55,938 bases of DNA, from the NCBI GenBank assembly GCA_030041045.1, contig JASHOQ010000008.1:1-55938 (forward strand), read 5' to 3'. The DNA comes from Acidobacteriaceae bacterium. GTDB lineage: Bacteria > Acidobacteriota > Terriglobia > Terriglobales > Acidobacteriaceae. Both the position numbers and the translations under genes were made by a program. How positions within the stretch are numbered: position 1 is the first letter of the stretch; each line of letters begins with the position of its first letter. The notes under the pieces are model-generated. The model did no database searches. It was given only the letters and a program-made list of their open reading frames with translations, and was not told the origin of the DNA. This document shows, in pieces, positions 1 to 7,752 of this stretch.

Positions 1-197
<197 letters not shown>

Positions 198-287
198 TCA
201 TCTTACGGCATCGAGCGGCCGTGATTGCCGCGCGGAGACTGAGTGAAGGGCGCGCAGCAAGGCGCGGGCCGACCCCGCCGCAGGTGC

Positions 288-310
288 TAAAATCACCTTG
301 AAAATCAAGG
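288..310 (+). promoter_or_regulatory. Possible argS -10 box and short leader hairpin
   Basis: TAAAAT at 288-293 looks like a -10 box. A hairpin with stem CCTTGA/TCAAGG (296-310) follows, and then ATTTTT. A GAGG at 317-320 lies 9 nt before the GTG at 330. The stem is only 6 bp, so calling this an attenuator is speculation; no clear -35 element was found. Confidence 0.3.
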
Positions 311-314
311 ATTT

Positions 315-2519
315 TTGAGGCCTTCCCGCGTGCTTCTGGAAATGCAGCAACGGCTGGGTGAACGCATCCGCGCCGTGCTCAAGGAAAAATACGATCTCGA
401 GATTGCAAGCATTCCCCTGGAAACGCCGCCGGATCTGCGCCTGGGCGAAATCGCCACGCCCGTCGCCTTCGAGCTTGCGCGCACGCTGCGCAAAGCGCCC
501 CGGGCGATTGCGCAGGAGATCGTGGCTGCGCTCGGCTCCGCCCCACACGCTATCGACGGCTTCGCCGGATTCGAAGTCGCCGGCGCGGGCTACATCAATG
601 CGCGGCTCGATCGTGCGGCTGCCGTGCGAGACGTTGCGGGAGAGCTCACTGCCTTTGCGAAAAGTCTCGCTTCCTCGCCACGCGGCCATGTGCTGGTCGA
701 ACATACTTCCATCAATCCCAACAAGGCCGCGCACATCGGCCATCTGCGCAACGCCATCCTCGGCGACACGTTTGTGCGCCTGCTGCGCGCCGCAGGCTAC
801 AGGGTCGACGTGCAGAACTACATTGACAACACCGGCGTGCAGGTGGCCGACGTGGTCGTCGGTTTTCTCGATCTCCTGAAGCTTTCGCCGGACGAGGTCC
901 GCACGGTAGTCCCCGCAACCGACCGGCTGCTTCGAGGCGGAGGCCAAAAAGGGATTGACTACTATTGCTGGGATCTCTACGCGCGGACTTCGCAGTGGTA
1001 CGAGCTTGGCAGCGACGAAGAAAAAGCCGCACGCAAAAAGGTCAGGCTCGACACGCTGCACCTCATCGAACAGGGCGGCAATGAGACAGCCGAAGTGGCC
1101 GAGCTCATTTCGACTGCGGTCTTGCGCCGGCATCTTGAAACCATGCAGCGCCTCAGCATCGAGTACGATTTTCTGCCGCGCGAAAGCGAAATCCTGCACC
1201 TCCATTTCTGGGACGCAGCATTCGAGCAGCTCAAGCAAACAGGCGTGCTTTACTTCGAAACCGAAGGCAAGAACAAGGGCTGCTGGGTGATGAGCAGGAC
1301 CGGCTCACCCGCAGAGCCGGCGCAAAACCAGACCGGCCCGGCGGGCGGCGCAGAAGATGACGATGGCCGGAAGGACGCCGACGAAGACGCGAAAGTGATC
1401 GTCCGCTCCAACGGCACCGTCACGTACGTGGGCAAAGACATTGCCTATCACCTGTGGAAGTTCGGCCTGCTCGGCCGCGACTTCGGCTACAAGCGATTCT
1501 TTCAATACCCCGATCACGAGTGCTGGATCTCAGCCGAGCAGGGTGAAGCGGAACATCCCCACTTCGGCGGCGCGACGGCTATCTACAACGTCATCGATTC
1601 GCGCCAGGCTGACCCGCAGGCCAACGTGATCCAGGCGCTGCGCGGCATGGGCTATACCGACCAGGCCGACCACTATACGCACTTCAGCTACGAGATGGTG
1701 GCGCTCACGCCGCGCTGCGCCGAAGAGCTTGGCTACAGCGTGACCGAAGAGGACAAGAAAAAACCGTACATCGAAGTGAGCGGCCGCAAGGGCTTCGGCG
1801 TAAAGGCCGACGACCTCATCGACAAGCTCATCGCCGAGGTTCAGCCTCTGGTGAATGAAAAGCAGGCTGCAAGCCCCGAGAGCGTGCGTACGGGCATCGC
1901 CCGCCAGATCGCCATCGGCGCGCTGCGCTACTTCATGCTCAAGTACACGCGCAATTCCGTGATTGCCTTCGACTTTAAAGATGCCTTGAGCTTCGAGGGC
2001 GAAACCGGCCCGTATATCCAGTACGCCGTGGTGCGCATCCGCAATATCTTTCGCAAAGGGGCGACGAGCGCCGAAGCGGTATTCGCGGAGTTGGCGGAAT
2101 TAGCAAGTCAGCAAGTCAGCGAGTCAGCAAGTCAGCCAACCGGCGTTTTGTATCAGGGCACGACTTCAGTCGTGCCGTCAGAGAAGCGAAATGATGACGG
2201 GGCTTTAGCCCCTGAGCAGTCCAATCTGGCCGCTTTTTTGAGCGGCGAGGAAAATGAGGACATCTGGGCGTTGTGGCTGCGCGCCGGGCGTTTTTCCCTG
2301 GTTCTGGAGCAGTGCGTCGCCGCGTCCGAGCCTGCGTACCTGGCCAAGCATGCCTTCCAGCTGGCGCAGGAGTTCGCCAACTTCTATCACCGGCACCACA
2401 TCCTCACCGAAGAAGACCCGCGGCGCAAGACCTTTCTGCTGGCCACGGCGGCCATTACGTTGCGCGAGCTGGTGCGCTCGCTCGAGCTGCTGGGCATTGA
2501 GAGCCCGGAGGCGATGTAG
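315..2519 (+). CDS. argS: Arginyl-tRNA synthetase with repeat-derived insertion
   Basis: This is a class I synthetase that charges tRNA-Arg. In order it shows an N-terminal additional domain, the HIGH signature HIGHLRN after EHTSINPNKAA, the QNYIDNTGVQ catalytic strand, a KMSKS-equivalent loop read as SGRKGFGVKADDL, and a DALR anticodon-binding domain at the C-terminus. The widest frame opens with TTG at 315. GTG at 330 has a GAGG 9 nt upstream and is my preferred start; ATG at 342 is also possible. At about 734 residues it is longer than most ArgS proteins (550-600). One cause is an in-frame segment at bases 2102-2217 made of an 8-bp tandem repeat followed by two palindromes. This lies just before the DALR domain, between EAVFAEL and the EDIWALWLRAG helix. 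A second low-complexity insertion near residues 335-360 is rich in D, E and G. Confidence 0.95.
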   Translation: MRPSRVLLEMQQRLGERIRAVLKEKYDLEIASIPLETPPDLRLGEIATPVAFELARTLRKAPRAIAQEIVAALGSAPHAIDGFAGFEVAGAGYINARLDRAAAVRDVAGELTAFAKSLASSPRGHVLVEHTSINPNKAAHIGHLRNAILGDTFVRLLRAAGYRVDVQNYIDNTGVQVADVVVGFLDLLKLSPDEVRTVVPATDRLLRGGGQKGIDYYCWDLYARTSQWYELGSDEEKAARKKVRLDTLHLIEQGGNETAEVAELISTAVLRRHLETMQRLSIEYDFLPRESEILHLHFWDAAFEQLKQTGVLYFETEGKNKGCWVMSRTGSPAEPAQNQTGPAGGAEDDDGRKDADEDAKVIVRSNGTVTYVGKDIAYHLWKFGLLGRDFGYKRFFQYPDHECWISAEQGEAEHPHFGGATAIYNVIDSRQADPQANVIQALRGMGYTDQADHYTHFSYEMVALTPRCAEELGYSVTEEDKKKPYIEVSGRKGFGVKADDLIDKLIAEVQPLVNEKQAASPESVRTGIARQIAIGALRYFMLKYTRNSVIAFDFKDALSFEGETGPYIQYAVVRIRNIFRKGATSAEAVFAELAELASQQVSESASQPTGVLYQGTTSVVPSEKRNDDGALAPEQSNLAAFLSGEENEDIWALWLRAGRFSLVLEQCVAASEPAYLAKHAFQLAQEFANFYHRHHILTEEDPRRKTFLLATAAITLRELVRSLELLGIESPEAM
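2102..2217 (+). repeat. Octamer tandem repeat plus REP-A palindrome pair inside argS
   Basis: Bases 2102-2136 are about four copies of an 8-bp unit, AGCAAGTC or AGCGAGTC. Bases 2157-2176 form the hairpin GGCACGAC-TTCA-GTCGTGCC and bases 2199-2212 form GGGGC-TTTA-GCCCC. The same two-hairpin arrangement occurs in recO (16416-16470), near 38588-38648 and near 47062-47115, so this is a dispersed repeat read through in frame here. Confidence 0.85.
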
Positions 2520-2571
2520 CGCGAGCAATCCGCACGCCGTTGGTGGCATTTAACAATCTGCTGACATCTCT

Positions 2572-2603
2572 CTGACAATCGCAATCGATTGCCTGCCTAT
2601 ACT
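2572..2603 (+). promoter_or_regulatory. Possible promoter of the FN3 protein gene
   Basis: TATACT at 2598-2603 resembles a -10 box, and CTGACA at 2572-2577 resembles a -35 box. The 20-bp spacing is too long for a canonical sigma-70 promoter, so this is tentative. If correct, the transcript has a leader of about 180 nt containing the hairpins GGATT-CCAA-AATCC and GGGGG-loop-CCCCC. I do not recognise the leader as a known riboswitch. Confidence 0.3.
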
Positions 2604-2792
2604 CGCGCGTGATAGCGAACGGCGCGTCCGCAGCGTGCGAACGACCTCCGGATTGGGCCGCGTGGGGATTCCAAAATCCTATTGCCGGGGGATACCGAAC
2701 CCCCATTGCATCGACATGCTTTTTGCGCATGGCGACGGCGGGAAATCCCTGTTCGAGCGACGCCAAACATTTTCCAAAAGGAGGAGCTTTCC

Positions 2793-3866
2793 ATGAATGC
2801 ACACCATGAAAGAGAAGTCTCGATGCAATTGAATCTCGGACAAACGATCCAGGTCCTGGCGGGATGCCGGCCGCGTTCGATTACCTCCAAGCCAAACTCC
2901 TGCGGCAGCGCCGCCAGGGCGGTTGCGCTCGCCCTGGCCGCAGCCATCCTCTCTTTGCCCGCCTTCGGGAGCCTCAGGCGACCCAGTCCCACGCCGCCGA
3001 GCACGCCGGCCGATTTTCATGCCACTGCAGTCACAACCAGCAGCGTCACGCTTGTCTGGGACGCCTCAAGCGGAGCTTCCGGATACACCATCACCAACGA
3101 AACCGGCGGGCAGATCCTCAACGTGGGCAATGTCACCAGCTACGTCTGGGATGTAGGCGTGGAAGCCGGCGGCACCTATTCGTTTGAGATCGTGGCCTAC
3201 GCCGGGGAATTCGGGACAGAGGTATCGGCGCCCAGCCCGGAAGTGACGGTGACGCTTGCGGGGACTCCGCTGCCCACGCCGGTGCAACCGGCCGCGCCGG
3301 TGATCACGCAAACCAGCGCGACCTCGAATACCATCACGGTGTCGTGGACGGAAGCGACGCCTGCCAGTGAGATCAACAGCTATACGATCCTGGTGAACGG
3401 CTACGGGAGTGCCAGCACTCCTTCCCCCAACACCTCGGCCACGATCACCAATCTGTGGCCCGGCTATACGTACAGCGTCACCGTCACTGCCTACAGCCTG
3501 AACGGCACAACGGGAGCACTGCATACAACCAGCGCACCGGTTACGGTGACGACGGCGGCCGCGACAACCGCCCCGGCGCCGGCCTCAGTTCTCACCGCTC
3601 CCACCGACCTGACCGGCGGCGCTGCTCCGGACGAGGGCCAGATTTCGTGGAACCCTTCGACCTCGGCGAACGAGCCGCAGGAGGACATCCAGTACGACAT
3701 CTATCTCGACGGGGTGCTTGACATCAGCGACAGTACGGTCGGCCAGACCGAAGATGTGTACATCTTCCCGCTAGGAGCGGATTTCCCCTTGCAGATATGG
3801 GTTGTTGCTGTCGACAACCTGGGCAACGTATCCGCACCCAGCAACACGCTCACAGCGACCGACTGA
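2793..3866 (+). CDS. Secreted protein with three fibronectin type III domains
   Basis: The chosen start is the ATG at 2793, which follows a strong AAAGGAGGAG ribosome-binding site. This gives a 357-residue product. A basic N-terminus leads into the hydrophobic stretch AVALALAAAILSLPAFG, a probable Sec signal or anchor, although it begins unusually late (near residue 45). Three consecutive FN3-like beta-sandwich modules follow. Each opens with a proline-rich linker, has a W in strand B or C (VTLVWDAS, ITVSWTEA, GQISWNPS) and a Y/F-rich strand before a SAPS-type end. There is no catalytic domain, so it probably acts as a surface adhesin or scaffold. It stands alone with a long leader and its ligand is unknown. 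Some other secreted beta-sandwich fold is possible, but the repeat pattern fits FN3 well. Confidence 0.8.
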   Translation: MNAHHEREVSMQLNLGQTIQVLAGCRPRSITSKPNSCGSAARAVALALAAAILSLPAFGSLRRPSPTPPSTPADFHATAVTTSSVTLVWDASSGASGYTITNETGGQILNVGNVTSYVWDVGVEAGGTYSFEIVAYAGEFGTEVSAPSPEVTVTLAGTPLPTPVQPAAPVITQTSATSNTITVSWTEATPASEINSYTILVNGYGSASTPSPNTSATITNLWPGYTYSVTVTAYSLNGTTGALHTTSAPVTVTTAAATTAPAPASVLTAPTDLTGGAAPDEGQISWNPSTSANEPQEDIQYDIYLDGVLDISDSTVGQTEDVYIFPLGADFPLQIWVVAVDNLGNVSAPSNTLTATD

Positions 3867-4340
3867 CCGGCTGCCACCAAAGCAATCGTGCTACTGAGCC
3901 TGGTGTGGCACGACAACAACCAGAGACGAGCGCCATGGAAGGCGGGGGCGTCAAAACCCCCGGGCGCTCGTCCCGGGGCGCCTTGGTTGCGTCTGCCGTG
4001 ATCGAGGCTGACGGGTCTTCGGGTCTTGCAGGTTTTCTACAGGTATCTACAGGTTTTGCAGAGTGGGCGGGTCGCAAGGACCGTTCCTAAATTATGTTTT
4101 TTGTGTCAGTTGCAGGATTCTATGCACTGCGAACAGTGCACTCCGCGGGGGGAGGGGGAGGGGGGTGGTCAAAGGGGTTAGACCGGGCGGATGCCCGACA
4201 GGTCAGGCCGGGGGCTTCTCCGACACGATCGACGCGGGTCTCTCCCTGGCTATTGTGCAGGAGCGGAGGGTTATCTTCTGCAATGGGCGTGGGCCGGCAT
4301 TTGTCCCTGCCAATTCGCCCGCGCCGGAGGCGCAGCGGTA
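3867..4340. other. Intergenic stretch without a recognisable gene
   Basis: No convincing open frame lies between the FN3 gene and the left REP of the transposase. Visible structure includes G/C hairpins near 3941-4000 (GGGGG-loop-CCCCC), two CTACAGGT words near 4030-4055, a GCACTGCGAACAGTGC palindrome near 4125 and a purine-rich G run near 4146-4170. I see no promoter or RNA gene. Confidence 0.5.
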
Positions 4341-4410
4341 TTTAGCCCCGCGCTTCAGCGTGGGGTAGGGCGATGTAGAACATCGCCGAGTCCCTTAGGG
4401 ACGACGCCCA
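4341..4410. repeat. REP-B palindromes left of the transposase
   Basis: Bases 4341-4365 contain the hairpin CCCCGCGC-TTCA-GCGTGGGG preceded by TTTAG. They are an exact 25-bp inverted copy of 4945-4969 on the other side of the transposase gene. Two more hairpins follow, GGCGATG-loop-CATCGCC (4369-4387) and GTCCCT-TAGGGAC (4391-4403). Confidence 0.85.
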
Positions 4411-4411
4411 T

Positions 4412-4846
4412 TCACCCGAATACATACCGCGCGTCGAATTCAACACCGCAGCTCCGCAGGAGCGCAATGAATTCGTCCTCGAAACTGCGCCTGCGATGAT
4501 GCTGCTCCTGGTTTTCGATGTACTTTTTGACCATAGGAACCTGTGAAGGGCTGACGCTGAAAGCGCCGTAGCCCTCCTGCCAGGAAAAACGGGATCCCAT
4601 CCAGCGCGAAGAACCTCCCTTGAGCTTTTGAACGGCTGTGGCGAGGGAATACGGCGCCGGCAGAATGAACAACAGGTGAATATGGTTTGCTGTGCCGCCG
4701 GCCGCAATCAAGGTGAGGCCCTCGCCCCGCGCGATTCCGCCCAAGTACGCGTAGAGCCCGGTCGTGCGTTCAGCGGGGATCAGGGGCCTGCGCTCCCTGG
4801 TACTGAAGATGCAGTGGATGAAATTGCTGGCGTACGTGTGGGCCAC
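4412..4846 (-). CDS. REP-associated tyrosine transposase (RAYT, Y1/IS200-like)
   Basis: This is a single-strand DNA transposase-like HUH nuclease of 144 residues. The HUH motif is seen as NHIHLLF (H55, H57). The catalytic tyrosine is in KYIENQEQHH (Y109), and the C-terminus EFIALLRSCGVEFDARYVFG is typical of the family. The chosen start is the GTG at 4846, because VAHTYASNFIHCIFSTRERR matches the usual N-terminus of this group; a longer open frame to 4972 would only translate the flanking REP. The gene stands alone between inverted REP palindromes, which is the hallmark of RAYTs (REPtrons) as opposed to simple IS200. RAYTs are thought to cleave and spread REP hairpins rather than to move their own gene. 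The reading frame is intact and the active-site residues are present. Confidence 0.9.
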   Translation of the reverse strand: MAHTYASNFIHCIFSTRERRPLIPAERTTGLYAYLGGIARGEGLTLIAAGGTANHIHLLFILPAPYSLATAVQKLKGGSSRWMGSRFSWQEGYGAFSVSPSQVPMVKKYIENQEQHHRRRSFEDEFIALLRSCGVEFDARYVFG

Positions 4847-4908
4847 GGAGGCACCATCCCTGGGGACTCCAAGTCTACAAGACGAATTTCGCGTTGGGGA
4901 TGCGCCGC

Positions 4909-5166
4909 CCCTACGGGGCTTGCGTCTCGTCGTTGCGCTTGCATCCCCACGCTGAAGCGCGGGGCTAAACACCAGTGCGCCTACGGCGCGGTGGCTTTCC
5001 CAGGTCTCATCCGCCGCGGCGAACCTGGGGTGCCTGCACCGCCCCTACGGGGCTTGCGTCTCGTCGTTGCGCCTGCATCCCCACGCTGAAGCGCGGGGCT
5101 AAACACCGGTGCGCCTACGGCGCGGTGCTTTCCCAGGTATCAGAGTCGAGACCTGGGGCACCCGGC
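4909..5166. repeat. Two tandem copies of a compound REP-B/REP-D unit
   Basis: Two units of about 130 bp lie in direct repeat. Each has a GCCCC-TAC-GGGGC hairpin, a common TTGCGTCTCGTCGTTGCGC stretch, and the REP-B hairpin CCCCACGC-TGAA-GCGCGGGG followed by CTAAACACC (4945-4969 and 5079-5103). A GCGCC-TAC-GGCGC hairpin comes next, and then the REP-D word CTTTCCCAGGT paired with ACCTGGGG (4995-5037 and 5128-5165). No gene lies between the transposase start and the rpoN stop, so this whole interval is repeat. Confidence 0.85.
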
Positions 5167-5193
5167 TGAAGGCTGATCGCTGATGGCCGAGTG

Positions 5194-6783
5194 CTAGTCG
5201 CGCTTGCGGCGCTGGTGGGTGGAGGGGATATTCATGTCTTCGCGGTATTTGGCCACGGTGCGGCGGGTGAGCTGGATGCCCTGGGACTGGAGCATCAAGG
5301 CGAGCTGATCGTCGGTGAGCGGGTGGCGCGCGTCTTCGTCCTCGATGAGCTTGCGCACTTTGCGCTTGAGCACGAGCAGCGGCGTATCGGCGCCCTCGGG
5401 GCCATTGGCGCCCTCAGAGAAGAAGAAGCGCAGCTCCAGCACGCCCTGCGGCGTGTGCGCGTACTTGTTGGCCACGGCGCGGCTCACGGTGGAGGGGTGA
5501 ACGCCGATCTCCTCGGCCACTTCCTTGATCATCATGGGCCGCAGCGACTCGACGCCGTGCTCGAGGAAATCGGCCTGGCGGCGGACGATGATCTCGCAGG
5601 TGCGCAGGATGGTGCTTTTGCGCTGGGCGATGTTGCGCATGAGCTGCAGCGCGGAACGGAAGCGCTCCTTGACGTAATCTTTCACTTCCTTGTCGGTCGA
5701 GTCAGAGAGAAGCAGGCGGCGGTAGCGGCGGCTGAGGCGCAGGCTGGGCAGGTCTTCCTCGTTCATGCTTACGGTCCACTCGCCGCCGCGCTTGACGAAG
5801 ACCACGTCGGGCTCGATGAGCCGCGCCTGCTCGCGGTTGTAAATGCGCCCCGGGCGGGGGTCGAGGGTGCGGATGAACTCGACCGCGGCGTGGGCCTCGT
5901 CCACGGTGACCTGCGCGGCGCGGGCCAGGTCTTTCACGTCGCGCTTCTGCAGGAGAGGCAAGTGGCGGTCCACAATCGCGGCCGCAATCTCCATGCTGCG
6001 CCGGCGCATCTCCAGTTGCGCATCAGCTTCGGCGCGGAAGGCGCGATGCGGGTCATCGCCGCTCTCGGCCGCCTGGCGCGCATATAAATGGCCGAACTCG
6101 TGCTGCTGCGCCGCCACCTGCAACAGGAGACACTCGCGCAGGTCACGCGCGGCTACGCCGGCCGGGTCAAGCCCCTGCACCACTTCAATGGCCCTGCGCA
6201 CCAGATCGAGCGCACGGGCGAGCTCCGGCGCGTGGCCGTTTTCACTCGCGGTCTCTGCGGGAATCTGCGTGAGCGCGCGGGCCAGCTCTTCGTCGCTCGC
6301 CGCCAGGTAACCGTCTCCGTCCAGGTTGCCGATCACCAGGTCGGCTGCTTCCTCCAGCTGCCGTTCCAGGCTCAGCGATCCCAGCTGCCACGCCAGGTGA
6401 TCGGACAAAGTCGTGGGCTGGGAGAGAAAGTTCTCGAACGAGGGCTTCTCGCTCTCTTCGTATTCAGGCTGCGTGTGATAGCCGGGATCGAGATACTCCT
6501 GGAAGTACGATCCAAAATCAATCTCGTTGAATACATCCTTGGGTGGGGCCGCGGCTTCGTCAGCGCTGCGCTCCAGGCGCTCTTCGCGGCCCGCCACTTC
6601 ATCCAGCATCGGAACCGACTCGTCAATCTCTTCCAGGACGGGGTTTTCCACCATCTCGGCATCGATCATCTCCTTCAGCTCGAGCTTGTTCAGAGCGAGG
6701 ACACTCACCATCTGCATCAGGCCGGGCGTGAGCACCTGCCGTTGCGCGACTTTGAGGCTCAATTTTGGTTGCAACAGCGCCAT
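5194..6783 (-). CDS. rpoN: RNA polymerase sigma-54 factor RpoN
   Basis: This is the alternative sigma factor for promoters with -24/-12 elements, and it needs AAA+ activators. The 529-residue product has the Q/L-rich region I at the N-terminus (LKVAQRQVLTPGLMQMV), an acidic region II, the core-binding region III, a helix-turn-helix (GVHPSTVSRAVANKY) and the C-terminal RpoN box RRTVAKYREDMNIPST. Length and domain order are normal. It lies downstream of lptB on the same strand, the widely conserved lptA-lptB-rpoN arrangement. The gap to lptB is 216 bp, so it may have its own promoter. Confidence 0.97.
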   Translation of the reverse strand: MALLQPKLSLKVAQRQVLTPGLMQMVSVLALNKLELKEMIDAEMVENPVLEEIDESVPMLDEVAGREERLERSADEAAAPPKDVFNEIDFGSYFQEYLDPGYHTQPEYEESEKPSFENFLSQPTTLSDHLAWQLGSLSLERQLEEAADLVIGNLDGDGYLAASDEELARALTQIPAETASENGHAPELARALDLVRRAIEVVQGLDPAGVAARDLRECLLLQVAAQQHEFGHLYARQAAESGDDPHRAFRAEADAQLEMRRRSMEIAAAIVDRHLPLLQKRDVKDLARAAQVTVDEAHAAVEFIRTLDPRPGRIYNREQARLIEPDVVFVKRGGEWTVSMNEEDLPSLRLSRRYRRLLLSDSTDKEVKDYVKERFRSALQLMRNIAQRKSTILRTCEIIVRRQADFLEHGVESLRPMMIKEVAEEIGVHPSTVSRAVANKYAHTPQGVLELRFFFSEGANGPEGADTPLLVLKRKVRKLIEDEDARHPLTDDQLALMLQSQGIQLTRRTVAKYREDMNIPSTHQRRKRD

Positions 6784-6999
6784 AATGGAATTCGTTCCCC
6801 GCTGAACCTGATGTGAGTGTAAGCGTGTGAGAAAAGCTTAAAGCGAAAGCCGTTTCTTCTCAAATCACTCGTTTCGGTCACCCGTTCCGGATTGGGTAAC
6901 GATCCATTTGGGAATCGCTGCCTGGATCGGGTTGTCCGCGGCCCATCCCGTCTCCCCCGGAAGAAGCGTTACTTCCGGTACGGCGGCTGCTGGGGCCTG

Positions 7000-7728
7000 C
7001 TAACCCAGGGAGAATCCCTCGCCCAGATAGACGCGCCGCACCTCGGGGTCGTTCCCCAGCTCGTGCGGCGTTCCGGACCGGAAGATTCTGCCCTCAGCAA
7101 TAATGTACGCCCGATCGGTGACGCTGAGGGTTTCCCGTACGTTGTGGTCGGTGACCAGAACGCCGATGCCCCCTGTTTTCAGGTCGAAAATAATTTTTTG
7201 CAGCTCCAGGACGGCAATGGGATCGATGCCGCTGAAAGGCTCGTCGAGCAGGATGAACTGGGGCTGAATGCAGAGCGCGCGGGCAATTTCCACGCGACGG
7301 CGCTCGCCGCCCGAAAGCGCGTAGCCGCGCGTGGTGCGAATGTGGCCCAGGTTGAGCTGGTTGATCAGCCGGTCAGCGCGCGCGCGCCGCTCGCGATTGC
7401 CCAAGGGCTGCGCTTCAAGCACCGCCAGGATATTTTCTTCCACCGTGAGCTTGCGAAAAACCGAAGGCTCCTGGGGAAGATAACTGATGCCGAAGTTGCG
7501 CGCGCGCAGGTACATGGGTACGCGCGTGATATCGGTTTCATCCACGAGCACGCGGCCGGTCTCAGGAGAAACCAACCCCACGATGATGTAGAAGCTGGTT
7601 GTTTTGCCGGCCCCGTTGGGGCCCAGCAGGCCCACCACTTCGCCGCGCGAGATCTTCAGGTTGACTCCGCGCACAACCTGGCGACCCTTGTAGCTCTTGC
7701 CGATGCCCTCGGCAAACAATGTCTCCAT
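7000..7728 (-). CDS. lptB: LPS export ABC transporter ATP-binding protein LptB
   Basis: This cytoplasmic ATPase powers lipopolysaccharide extraction from the inner membrane together with LptF and LptG. At 242 residues it has the normal LptB length. Visible motifs are Walker [10 protein letters not shown] (residues 36-44), the Q-loop in YLPQEPSVF, signature LSGGERRR, Walker [14 protein letters not shown] and the switch histidine in VTDHNVRET. Its position between the LptC/LptA fusion and rpoN supports LptB over other branched-chain-type ATPases with the same fold. It follows the upstream gene by only 24 bp and is probably co-transcribed with it. Confidence 0.95.
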   Translation of the reverse strand: METLFAEGIGKSYKGRQVVRGVNLKISRGEVVGLLGPNGAGKTTSFYIIVGLVSPETGRVLVDETDITRVPMYLRARNFGISYLPQEPSVFRKLTVEENILAVLEAQPLGNRERRARADRLINQLNLGHIRTTRGYALSGGERRRVEIARALCIQPQFILLDEPFSGIDPIAVLELQKIIFDLKTGGIGVLVTDHNVRETLSVTDRAYIIAEGRIFRSGTPHELGNDPEVRRVYLGEGFSLG

Positions 7729-7752
7729 TAAAGTCTTAGACTCGCTTCCGCC

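Noticed and set aside
198..1238. Long minus-strand open frame opposite argS
   Set aside because: High GC makes opposite-strand frames long. The argS frame has clear family motifs on the plus strand; this one has none.
2102..2217. Frameshift or pseudogene of argS
   Set aside because: The frame stays open across the repeat, and all downstream motifs are intact. It is an insertion, not a break.
2605..2792. Possible riboswitch in the FN3 gene leader
   Set aside because: Hairpins are present, but I could not match c-di-GMP, SAM, fluoride, glycine or cobalamin consensus sequences. I left it as an unassigned leader.
4063..4368. Short plus-strand frames left of the transposase
   Set aside because: They run into REP palindromes and show no conserved protein features.
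4909..5166. CRISPR array
   Set aside because: Only two long direct repeats, with internal palindromes and no regular short spacers or cas genes. This is a REP duplication.
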